Source: an uncultured Anaerolineae bacterium | GTDB taxonomy: Bacteria; Chloroflexota; Anaerolineae; Anaerolineales; Villigracilaceae | NCBI GenBank assembly: GCA_903822545.1 | Contig: CAIJPN010000086.1 | Span: 1 to 64,000 of the forward strand | Direction of reading: 5' to 3' | Length of the DNA: 64,000 bases | Shown here: positions 51,266 to 61,100 of the stretch, one piece after another | Layout of the letters: every line of letters starts with the position of its first letter | Numbering within the stretch: the first letter of the stretch is position 1 | Translations under genes and position numbers: made by a program | The notes under the pieces: generated by a model | The model's input: the letters and a program-made list of their open reading frames with translations, nothing else | Databases searched by the model: none | Told to the model about the DNA's origin: nothing

Positions 51266-51897
51266 CTTCATCAGTTTCTTCTCCCGCCTATTATTATTCC
51301 AATCGAATGGGGCGGATCATCCTTTTGGCAATGGAAGAGATTGTCGGTTTGAATGGAGCAAATGCAACACTCAACCTGGCTTCTCTTTCGTCTTTTATTA
51401 ATAACTATCCCCCTCAGAATCACAAACTCGAAATTCCTTTTCGTTCGATTTCGAACATCCTGGTAGCCTTTGAAAGCCTTTATGGGCCTCGGGGTGGCCG
51501 GGGCGTAGCCCTGCGTGTTGGGCGGGCCTGCTTCCAACACGGGCTGCGTGAATTTGGCCCCATGTTTGGGCTGACTGACGTGGCTTTTCGGATGCTTCCA
51601 TTGCAAACCAGGCTCAACGTAGGGGCAGCCAGCTTCGCTGAGATTTTTAATAAGCATTCTGATCAGCGTGTTCGCCTTGAAGATGATGGGCGCATGTTGC
51701 ACTGGCATATTGAACGCTGTCCGCTTTGCTGGGAGCGCAAAACTGATGCACCCTGCTGCCACATGGCTGTCGGTTTATTACAGGAAGCTCTTTACTGGGT
51801 TAGTGGCGGTAAAATTTTTAACTTAGAAGAAACCCGCTGCATTGCCTGTGGAGACGCCACCTGTACCATTGTCATAGATAAAATCCCAATTTCCTGA
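51262..51897 (+). CDS. V4R-domain protein
   Basis: 211 residues. Cys-rich sensory domain of the 4-vinyl-reductase (V4R) family, which folds like TRAPP subunit Bet3 and binds small hydrophobic ligands. The characteristic end CIACGDATCTIVIDKIP is present, with CPLCWERKTDAPCCHMAVGLLQEAL ahead of it. The N-terminal half (MGRIILLAMEEIVGLNGANATL; FESLYGPRGGRGVALRVGRACF) fits the helical part. The ATG overlaps the hydrolase stop. As a ligand-binding partner next to a Ras-like GTPase, it is one of the most interesting genes here. Confidence 0.82.
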   Translation: MTSSVSSPAYYYSNRMGRIILLAMEEIVGLNGANATLNLASLSSFINNYPPQNHKLEIPFRSISNILVAFESLYGPRGGRGVALRVGRACFQHGLREFGPMFGLTDVAFRMLPLQTRLNVGAASFAEIFNKHSDQRVRLEDDGRMLHWHIERCPLCWERKTDAPCCHMAVGLLQEALYWVSGGKIFNLEETRCIACGDATCTIVIDKIPIS

Positions 51898-51899
51898 CT

Positions 51900-53177
51900 A
51901 TGCTAAAAGTAATTCTCCAATCCAAACGTGTTATCCCCCCTTTTAACGAAGCAGCGCGCGATCTGCGCGTTCAAAATGTGCCGCTATGGTTATGGCAGCG
52001 CAATGTTCTTGCTCCCTATGTTACTCGTGAAACCGAAGTGCCAGAAAAATCACCCCTCCCACAGCTACACGAGCCCATGCTGGTATATCGCGACAATCTG
52101 TTTTTCGATGAATTCTACATCGACGAATTCATCAAACAGGCCAAACGGCGCGGGCGCCCGTGTCGTGCCGCCTTCTCTTTAGATGACCCAGCTTTTCGAG
52201 AACATGCCCTGCCTTTGTCTGTTTCCTACACCCCCGCCGGATTGAACTACCTGGCCGACCTGTGGTACTACCCCAATGGCCCCGAAGCTGATGTCGATCC
52301 CTTGGTGATCAGCCTCCAGTCGCGTGAAGTCGGTTTCTACCATGTGCCATCTTACATGGCTGGTGAGCGCGGCGACCTGGTCTACCAGGTGCCTCAGCGC
52401 GCCATGATGGCGATCGACTGCTGGTCACACATGTTCATTGTGGATGTGGTTTTTGGCCTGTTCAAACGCGCCAACCGCTACGAAGTCCGCTCAAATACAG
52501 ACCCTATCTTCAAACTGCAAATCACCGCCCGGGCTTTATACGAAGGCCGCCAGGTGCTGGAATGTTCCGAGATGGTCAAAGTTGGCAAAGGCTGCACCAT
52601 CGACCCGCATGCCATCATTCATGGGCCCACCACCATCGGCGATAACGTAACCATCGGCGCGGGAACTGTCATCGAAAACTGCATTATCGGCAACAACGTT
52701 AATATTTCACAGGATGTTCAGTTGATGCTTTCTGTAGTGGGTGATGGTACCTTCCTACCCTTCCGGGCAGCCCTGTTTGAAACCACCATTATGGATAACT
52801 CGATGGTCGCCCAAAATACCTGCCTGCAAATGTGCGTGGTTGGGCGAAACACATTCATCGGAGCTGGTTCCACCTTCACCGACTATAACCTGCTGCCTGC
52901 CCCAATAAAAACCCTGGATGGCAACGAAAATCTAAAACCGACAAACCTGCCCGTATTGGGCGGGGCAGTGGGACACAACTGCCGTATAGGGGCTGGGATG
53001 ATTGTATACCCGGCTCGCACCATCGAGTCGGATGTTGTTATCGCCGCATCGAAAGAACGCCGGGTGATCGACAAAGATGTCAAATATGAAGATAGCGACC
53101 ACCACAAAATGAAAAATTCCCATCTCCATAAGCGCCTGTACCCCCGCCGGGGCGAGTCAGACCTGGAATCCTGGTGA
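51900..53177 (+). CDS. Left-handed beta-helix (hexapeptide) protein, transferase-like
   Basis: 425 residues. The first ~220 do not match a family I know; they end in YEVRSNTDPIFKLQ. Residues ~225-385 form a left-handed beta helix with hexapeptide repeats, for example CTIDPHAIIHGPTTIGDNVTIGAGTVIENCIIGNNVNI and IGAGMIVYPARTI. This resembles GlmU/LpxA-type acyl- and nucleotidyl-transferases. It starts 2 nt after the V4R stop. A role in modifying a cell-surface molecule is a guess from the fold only. Confidence 0.7.
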   Translation: MLKVILQSKRVIPPFNEAARDLRVQNVPLWLWQRNVLAPYVTRETEVPEKSPLPQLHEPMLVYRDNLFFDEFYIDEFIKQAKRRGRPCRAAFSLDDPAFREHALPLSVSYTPAGLNYLADLWYYPNGPEADVDPLVISLQSREVGFYHVPSYMAGERGDLVYQVPQRAMMAIDCWSHMFIVDVVFGLFKRANRYEVRSNTDPIFKLQITARALYEGRQVLECSEMVKVGKGCTIDPHAIIHGPTTIGDNVTIGAGTVIENCIIGNNVNISQDVQLMLSVVGDGTFLPFRAALFETTIMDNSMVAQNTCLQMCVVGRNTFIGAGSTFTDYNLLPAPIKTLDGNENLKPTNLPVLGGAVGHNCRIGAGMIVYPARTIESDVVIAASKERRVIDKDVKYEDSDHHKMKNSHLHKRLYPRRGESDLESW

Positions 53178-53180
53178 TTA

Positions 53181-54272
53181 ATGGATAGTTTTGCATTTAT
53201 TATTCATCCAATTGACCCCAAACGTGATGTTAGCAGAAAATACCCCTTCTTAGGAAAAATCCTTACCGAAAACCAGATCAATTTCTTTTCAACATTCTTC
53301 CCACCCGTTTATATTTCTGAAATTGAAGGAATTACATCTGCTGCTACTGGCAAGCAGATAAAAGGCTGGTTCATTGCCTGCCCCTTCACACCAAAGCGGA
53401 TGCTGGAGTTGCCTGAAAAGACGGTATACAAGAAAATTATCCAGACCGGGCATATGTCTGAACGGTTGGGAGCAAACATCCTCGGGTTAGGTGCATTCAC
53501 TTCAGTGGTAGGTGATGCAGGGATTACGATTGCCAGGGCGTTGGATGTGCCTGTGACTACAGGAGATTCTTACACGGTCTCGCTGGCTGTCGAATCCATC
53601 CAAAAAGCTGCTGAGATTATGGAAATCCCGTTATCTACTGCCACAGCTGCGGTGGTTGGAGCGACCGGTGCAATTGGGAAGATTTGCGCAGAATTACTCT
53701 CTGAAGCAGTTGGTGAGTTATACTTAATAGGACGACGTTTGGATGCCCTGGAAGAACTGCGAGAACGTTTGAGTCCAACGGCGCGCGCTGTTTTGCATAT
53801 CAGCAACAAAATGGATGTACTTTCACGGGCAAATTTAATTTTGACAGTAACAAGTGCTATCCATGATATTATTCAACCCGAGCATCTCCAACCGGGTAGT
53901 GTTGTTTGTGACGTGGCTCGACCTCGTGACGTTTCTGCAATGGTGGCAGCCGCGCGAAATGATATATTAGTAATTGATGGCGGCATGGTGGATGTGCCAG
54001 GGCCAGTCAATTTTCACTTTAACTTTGGTTTTCCGCCAGGAAAAGCTTATGCCTGTATGGCAGAAACTATGGCTCTGGCGCTCGAAGGGCGATTTGAAGA
54101 TTACACGTTGGGCAAGGAAATTACCCGCGCTCGCGTTGATGAAATCGCAAATATTTCAACAAAACACGGTTTTCGCTTAAGTGGCTTCCGCTCGTTTGAG
54201 CGAGAAGTGACATCTGAACAAATCGAAATTGTGCGAACGAATGCTAAGAAAATGCTTGCACGCAAATCATGA
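53181..54272 (+). CDS. Acyl-ACP reductase (AAR)-like oxidoreductase
   Basis: 363 residues. Homologous to cyanobacterial acyl-ACP reductase, which makes fatty aldehydes. Matching blocks are EIEGITSAATGKQIKGWF, LGLGAFTSVV, VTTGDSYTVSLAVESI and the NAD(P) motif VVGATGAIGK (residues ~158-167). The active Cys is in KAYACMAETMALALEG (Cys292), where cyanobacterial AAR has FACFAEAMLLEFEG. KHGFRLSGF matches the AAR C-terminus. No aldehyde decarbonylase gene is in the window, so the aldehyde may be a signal or intermediate. The final substrate is inferred, not shown. Confidence 0.8.
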   Translation: MDSFAFIIHPIDPKRDVSRKYPFLGKILTENQINFFSTFFPPVYISEIEGITSAATGKQIKGWFIACPFTPKRMLELPEKTVYKKIIQTGHMSERLGANILGLGAFTSVVGDAGITIARALDVPVTTGDSYTVSLAVESIQKAAEIMEIPLSTATAAVVGATGAIGKICAELLSEAVGELYLIGRRLDALEELRERLSPTARAVLHISNKMDVLSRANLILTVTSAIHDIIQPEHLQPGSVVCDVARPRDVSAMVAAARNDILVIDGGMVDVPGPVNFHFNFGFPPGKAYACMAETMALALEGRFEDYTLGKEITRARVDEIANISTKHGFRLSGFRSFEREVTSEQIEIVRTNAKKMLARKS

Positions 54273-54284
54273 TGGAGGCTCGTT

Positions 54285-55190
54285 ATGGGAAAAGCCCGCC
54301 TTTTGATTACCGAAGATGATGTCGATATCTCGACCATGCTCAAAATCTACTTCACTGGCCTCGGCTATGAAGTCGATACTGCCCTGCGTGGCCTGGATGC
54401 GCTGGAGAAGACACGCCAGGTGCTTCCGCACCTGATTGTGCTCGACATCATGCTGCCCGATATCGATGGGTATGAAGTCTGCCGCAACCTGCGTACCAAC
54501 ATGCGCACCAGCCACATTCCAGTCATCTTCCTGACACAAAAAGATGAACGTAGTGACCGGTTGCAGGGCCTGGAGCTTGGGGCGGACGATTACATCACCA
54601 AGCCATTCGACATCGAAGAGCTAAAGCTGCGTGTTCAGGGAGCCATTCGCCGCTCTGAACGCGAGAGCTTGACCGATCCACGTTCTGGCCTGCCTGCAGG
54701 ACGTTTGATCGAAGAACAATTGCGGAAAATCATCCGCGAAACGGGTTGGGCCTTCCTCGATTTGCGTATCAACCACTTTGAGCCATTCAAAGATGTGTAT
54801 GGGTTTGTAGCAGGGGATGATGTTTTGCGGTTTACCGGGATGCTCATTGGCGAAGTGCTCGACCAGATGGGCAGCACCAGCGATTTTGTTGGCCATGCAG
54901 GTGGCGATAATTTTGTCATCATCACCAAAGATGGGGCATCCACCCAAATCCGCAACCGCCTGAAAGACCGATTCAAAGAAGAAGTACAAACTCACTACAA
55001 CTTTATGGATCGACAGCAGGGTTATATCCTTGCGCCGACCAATGATGGGCAATCTGAGCGGGCAGCGCTTATGAGCCTGGCGATTGGGGTTGTTTCACCA
55101 TCGCAAAATTCATTTGCCGATATCCGTGAAATCACTGAACTGGCAGCCGAAGCGCGTCGCGCTGATGCCGCCGGGAGCAACAAAGGATAG
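54285..55190 (+). CDS. Response regulator with degenerate GGDEF domain
   Basis: 301 residues. The N-terminal receiver (~1-122) has acidic pocket EDD at 10-12, phospho-acceptor Asp54 in LIVLDIMLPDIDGYE, Thr84 and Lys107. A GGDEF-like domain follows (~130-295). Its signature is HAGGDNFVIIT, GGDNF in place of GG(D/E)EF, so diguanylate cyclase activity is doubtful. It may bind GTP or partner proteins instead. GGAGG precedes the ATG. It is located upstream of the giant histidine kinase, a likely phosphodonor. Confidence 0.88.
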   Translation: MGKARLLITEDDVDISTMLKIYFTGLGYEVDTALRGLDALEKTRQVLPHLIVLDIMLPDIDGYEVCRNLRTNMRTSHIPVIFLTQKDERSDRLQGLELGADDYITKPFDIEELKLRVQGAIRRSERESLTDPRSGLPAGRLIEEQLRKIIRETGWAFLDLRINHFEPFKDVYGFVAGDDVLRFTGMLIGEVLDQMGSTSDFVGHAGGDNFVIITKDGASTQIRNRLKDRFKEEVQTHYNFMDRQQGYILAPTNDGQSERAALMSLAIGVVSPSQNSFADIREITELAAEARRADAAGSNKG

Positions 55191-55198
55191 CATTTCTC

Positions 55199-58100
55199 AT
55201 GCTTGAAGGACAGTCTTTAGGCCTCGGTATTGGATTGCTGATCGCCGGACTCCTTTTTGTTCTGGCTGTCTGGTTCTTGTTACGCTTTGTTCCGCGCATC
55301 AGGCCAGATATCCGGGAAGTGACTACCCAGCTGGATGATATAAAAATCCAGCCGCATGGAGATGCCTTGTTGGTGATACGAACCGGGGGGCAGGTGGAGC
55401 ATGTTAACAAAGCCGCCCGGGAGTGGTTTGAATTGCTTGATGGGGAATTGCCCAACCTGGAACGCCTGGCAAGACGTATTCGCCCAGGCGAGAGTTTCCT
55501 CGAAATTTGCGCGGCTGAAGGTCAGGCGCGTTTTTCTATTAATGGCAGGTTGGCCGATGCACGCTCTTTTCGGGTGCCTGGCCCGACCCCTGTGGTGATG
55601 GTATCAATCTCCTGGGTGGATGCTGGTCTTGGTTTTGCAGAAGCGGGGGAAGAGCGCCTCTCTGTCAATGTTTTGAAACTGGTTTCAGATTTTTCCCGCA
55701 TTGTTTCAAGCGAACTAAGCTTGCCTGCCACTATCCAGGCTATTTTTGTAAATGTCGAAAATCTTATCCCCTCTGATTTTTTTGAAATCAAACTTTGGGA
55801 TGTACCATCTCACAGCCTGGTTACTTACCGGTTGGTTGGGCCGGTGGGAACATCCCGCCAATTACAGCAAGAAAAAGATACCCAATTCGGCGAATATTCT
55901 GCCGCGTTAGTGGCGCAGCGCCGGGAATTGATTATCGCAGATACGCGCTCGGCTTCACCGGTTCGTTTTGACCCGATTGGCACCAAAATCCCGCCGATGG
56001 GTTCCTATATCGGGTTACCTCTGCTGGTTGGGGAAGAGCTGGTTGGTACTATTGAAGTGGGCGTGACGCCTTCAAATGGGTTTTCGCTCGAAGATGCCCA
56101 CATCCTGCGCATGATCACAGGCCAGGTTGCGGTTGCCCTGCGCAATGCAAAGATGTATGAGGATCAACAACGCTGGACAACACAGTTGTTTGGCCTGACC
56201 AATCTTTCGCAATCGGTCAGTTCTTTGCGCGATGTTCGAGATCTTTTTGTGCGATTGGTGGAAGGGCTTTCTCCGTTATTCAACGTCAACATTTTAGGGT
56301 TCCTGCTGTACGATGAACATCGCCGCGTGCTGGAAGGTAAGGTTCCGTTTTTTGGGTTATCCAACCAGTTTGTTCAAATTTATAAAACATCCATTCGCCC
56401 CAACAGCCTGGCTGAAAAACGCATCTTGGGACAAGATATTATTGCATCGGTTGATGCATCCAACGATGAAGTGTGGAGTGACCTCGGTTTGCAAGACCTG
56501 GCCCAAGCGGCCAGCATCCGCGATACAGCCCTCGTCCCCCTCATTTCTGCAGGACGATTTTTAGGTTATTTGCAATTATCCAACCACCGTCAGGGAAACA
56601 CCCCGATTTCTCCAGAAGAGCTACGCTTGTTGAATGTGGTTGTCAACCAGGTTTCGGCTATTATCGAAAATGCGCTGCTGGTTCAGCAGGCACGCCAACG
56701 CAACCAGCGCACCGAGGCCATGCGCCGCATTTCCAGCCTGGTCAGTTCTCCGGCAACGCTGGACGAGATATTGCGCTATTCTGTTCAGGAGATTGCGCAA
56801 TTGCTCCAGGCAGATGTGGCTGCCATATTCCTGGTGGATGAACAAGAAGGTATTCTGCGCGGGCATATCCCTTCGGTCTATGGTGTCGCCAGCGATATGA
56901 TCGAGCCGCTTTCACGGCTATACATTAAATCATCCTCGGTTCATATAACGGTAGCGGGCAGCCAGCGCGCCTTTATCTCTGGGAATATCTCCAAGGGCCG
57001 TCGAATTTTGGGGGTTTACCGTCCGCTTGTGCGGCGAATGGCAATTGAATCAGCTATTGTCGTGCCGCTGATTGTGCGAGGCCAGGGCATTGGGGAATTA
57101 ATGCTTGGCTCTCACCTGGTTGACCTGTTCACCAATTATGATTTGCAGGTGGCCTCAACAGTTGCCAGCCAGCTTGCTGTGGCAATTGAAGGAGTGCGTT
57201 TTACCGGGCAGACGGATGATTTGATGCGTCGCAGGGCCAATCTGACCACTTTTGTCAGCCGGATTGCCCGCGAATTTAATACAACAGCAGATGTTTCTGA
57301 ACTTTTGCGCTTGATCTACGATGAAGCCCTCAAAATTTCGATGGCTGACTGCGGCGTAGCGATCATCTATAAAACCGACTCTGAAGAAAAGGGTTTTGAG
57401 CGCGAAATTTATGCTTCACTTGGACATAATACGGTCTCGCCACTGGTTAATGTTCATAAGAAAATGCTGCTGGATGGAGATTATGTTTTGGTGAAAGATG
57501 TTGATGAACCGCAGGTTCATCCTGGGGTTAGCGCAGCCCTGATATTTCCTCTCGCATATCACGAAGAAACAGTTGGTGTGATTGAATTGCACTCGTCAAA
57601 CCCTGACCGGTTTGATGAAATCGTCATCGAAGCGATGAAAACTCTTTCCATCCAGGCTGCTATCGCGTTGAGCAATATCTTCCGCCAGCGTGAGCAGCAG
57701 AAGCGTTTGGACACATTCCGCAAACGGATGGATACCCTGGGGCGTTTGTTCGAGATTTCGGGCAGTTTCCATGGGGATGAATCGGTGGAAGCCGCGCTTC
57801 ATCTCGTTGCAGATGGTTTGCGACAGCTGACCCCGTTTAATGTGGTGCTTATCAGTATTTATGATGATACCGATGCGCATTTGCAGCGGATTGCAGCGGT
57901 GGGCATTGCCCAAGATCAATTGGCGGCTGTCCTGGCTCATCGCTATCCATGGAGCAGTATTACCAGTTTTCTCCGACCTGAATTCCTGGTTGGGAAATCT
58001 TACTTTGTGCCTTTTGAACACTCCCCGGTTGCTCCTGCCGATATTCAGTTTGTAACCGTCCCGCTTGACGCCCCCAGCGATGGACCGGATGGCTGGAATG

Positions 58101-61100
58101 TGGAAGATTTGCTCCTGGTTCCACTTTTTGGGGATGATGGCAGCCCGATTGGCATGATCAGCCTGGATGCGCCTCGTGATGGCAAGCGCCCGAGTGCATC
58201 TACCTTTGAAATTATCGATGCTTTCACAGACCAGGCCGTTTTGAAGATGGTTGTTGCCAAAACGCTGTCACAGTACAAGCAAAAACTCCAGGATCTGTCT
58301 ATAGAAGTTGCCCGCCAGAAAACACTGGTTGATTTTGGATACCAAAGCTTGCCCATGTTCCTCTACAAGGATATTGAGCAGACTGTGGCGATTAACAACC
58401 TGTATCAGCGTTCCCGCCACATCCGCTCTGGGTTGCAATTGACCGAAGCTGTCAGCCGCCAGGTTGATTCTGTTTCAGCCCTGACGATGCTGGGGCAGCA
58501 GATTTTGACCAGCTTTGATATGTCGGCTTCTATGATTGCGCGTGAGACCCCTGAAGGCCCGCGCATCACCAGCGTTTTTGGGAATCTGCCCAAAGGCGCC
58601 AACCCGGAAGCGATGTTTGGCCAGCGCAATCCGCTTCGTAATTGCCTGCAAACGGGCGAGACCTTGATTTCTGAGAATTTGGATGAAGACGAAACCTGGC
58701 ATGATACCCCCTTCCTGACGGCTCTACGCACCAAGTCGTTCATCTGCATCCCGATTGTGATCAATAACAAGCCCCTGGCCGCGGTGATGGCAATTGACAC
58801 TTCACCCTTGCCATCTGTCAGCATGGATGATCGCCAGGTTTACTTCCAGATCAGCCGCCAGATTTCCATCATCCTGCAAAATATCAACCTGCTGAGTGAA
58901 ACCCGCCAGCGTTTGCAAGAAGTTAATCTTTTGCTCGATTTCAGCCGCCGTTTGAGCGGTCTTAACCCGCAGGAAATTTTACAGGCGCTGCTTGACAGTT
59001 CTTTGAAGGTGGTTTCTGCTGCTCATGCCGGTGTGGTGATGCTTGCCAGTGATAGCGAAGTTGCCCTGATACCGCAGGTTGCGCAAAATTATGTGGATAA
59101 TGCCAGCATACTGGAAATTTCCTACGCTTTCGGGGAAGGTTTGCCTGGGCGAGCGTATATCGAAAAACAGCCGCGCCGGGTTGATGAAGTCAATTTTGCT
59201 TTCGACTATAACCTTGGTGCTGAGAACCTGCTCAAATATCGTAAAGCTGTCGGAGGGCGAGTACCCATCTCCAGCATGGTCGTGCCTATTCGAACCAGTG
59301 AGCGTGAAATTGGTGTGATGGTGTTGGATAATTTCAACACCCCTTCAGCTTTCCGGCCAGATGATGAAGCCATCTTGCTCTCATTGACCCAACAAGTGGC
59401 TCTTTCACTTGAAAACGTTCGTCTGATGCAGGCAACCGAAGAACGCGCCGGGCAGCTCCAGGCGCTAAACTCAGTTGCGGCGGCAATCAGCACCAGCTTG
59501 ATGCGCGATGAATTGGTGCAGTCCCTGTTAGATCGTTTAGGCCAGGTTATCCCATACGATACCGCCATCTTGTGGATGCGCAGCGAGAATCGTATGGTGG
59601 TGGCTGAAGCGCGCGGTTACAGCGACACAGAAGATCGCAAAGGCTTGATCGTAGACGTTTCTGATAGCCTCCTGCTTAACGAGATGTTGCGTTCCGGTCA
59701 GCCTATCAATGTTGGAGATGTTCATGCCGATTCTCGTTTCCCGGCGCTGATCGATGTCCAGTATTTCTCGTGGTTGGGTATCCCTTTGTTGACCAAAGGA
59801 CAGGTTACGGGTGTGATTGCACTGGAAAAACGGGAAAAAGCTTTTTACCAGCCCGAACAGATACAGCTTGCCAGCACATTTGCCAGCCAGGCATCTGTGG
59901 CCCTCGAAAACGCCAACCTTTTTGAAGAAAGCGTCCGCCGCGCTGCCGAACTGGACGAGCGTTCACAACGCCTGGCAATGCTCAACCAGTTCTCCTCCCA
60001 ACTCAACAGCGCCCTGACCGCAGACCAGATTTTGCGCCTGACTGCCACCCAGTTGATGACAGCCCTGCAGGCTGAGCGCACCATGATCATCTTGATCGAC
60101 AAACATTCCCGGGCCTTCTTGTTGGCTGTGTTGCCCGATGAATCTGATACGCCCCCCATTTATCGAACATTACCGCCATCCATGGTTTTGTCGCGCCTGG
60201 CAGAATCACTCAGCGTCTATACCACCGATCATGTACCTGGCAACAAGGAACTTGCTTCCCTGATCGAATACCTGCCCGATGTTGAGTCCCTGATGGTTTT
60301 GCCGATTGATACCAACCAGCTTGTTTACGCTATCGCTGTCGAAACCCATTCGCAACACCACTTCCTGCCTTCTGAGATCGAACTGGCTCGCACAATCGGC
60401 AACCAGGCTGCCATTGCCCTGGAAAGCGCCGATCTTTACCAATCTACACGCGCCACAGCCGATCGCATGTCTACTCTCAACATTGTGAGTGCTGAAATCA
60501 GTGCCACCCTGGATCCTGATGAAATCTACAAGGCCATCCACAGCGCCGTGAGTAAGTTAATGCCGCTGGATGCCTTTATCATTGCACTCCATGACCAGGT
60601 GCGGAACGATATCGATGGCGTTTATATCGTTGACATGGGCCAACGCATCGCCGGGGTACGCCTGGCTTACGGGGAAGGCCTTAGCGGACGTGTGATCGCC
60701 AATGGACAACCCGTCTTGACGCTCGATGCCGCCGAGTCTGACGCAGCCGGTGGAGTCAATATCGGTGAAGAAGCCACCCCACACTCCATCGTAGCTGTCC
60801 CGATGTTTTCTGGGCAGCGTGTAGTAGGCATGCTTTCTGCACAGACTTATCAATACAATGCTTATGATGAAAACGATCAGCAGCTTTTGGGAACGCTGGC
60901 AAATCAGGCTACTGTTGCCATCCAAAACGCACGTCTGTTTGCCGAAACCCAAAAATTTGCGGTCACGCTGGAACAAAGTGTGCAAGAACGCACCATCGAA
61001 CTGCAACGCGAAAAACATAACACAGAAACCTTGCTGCGCATCCTATCAGAAGTTTCGGCCAGCCTTGACCTTGACCGCGCCCTGAGCCGTACCCTGGCCC

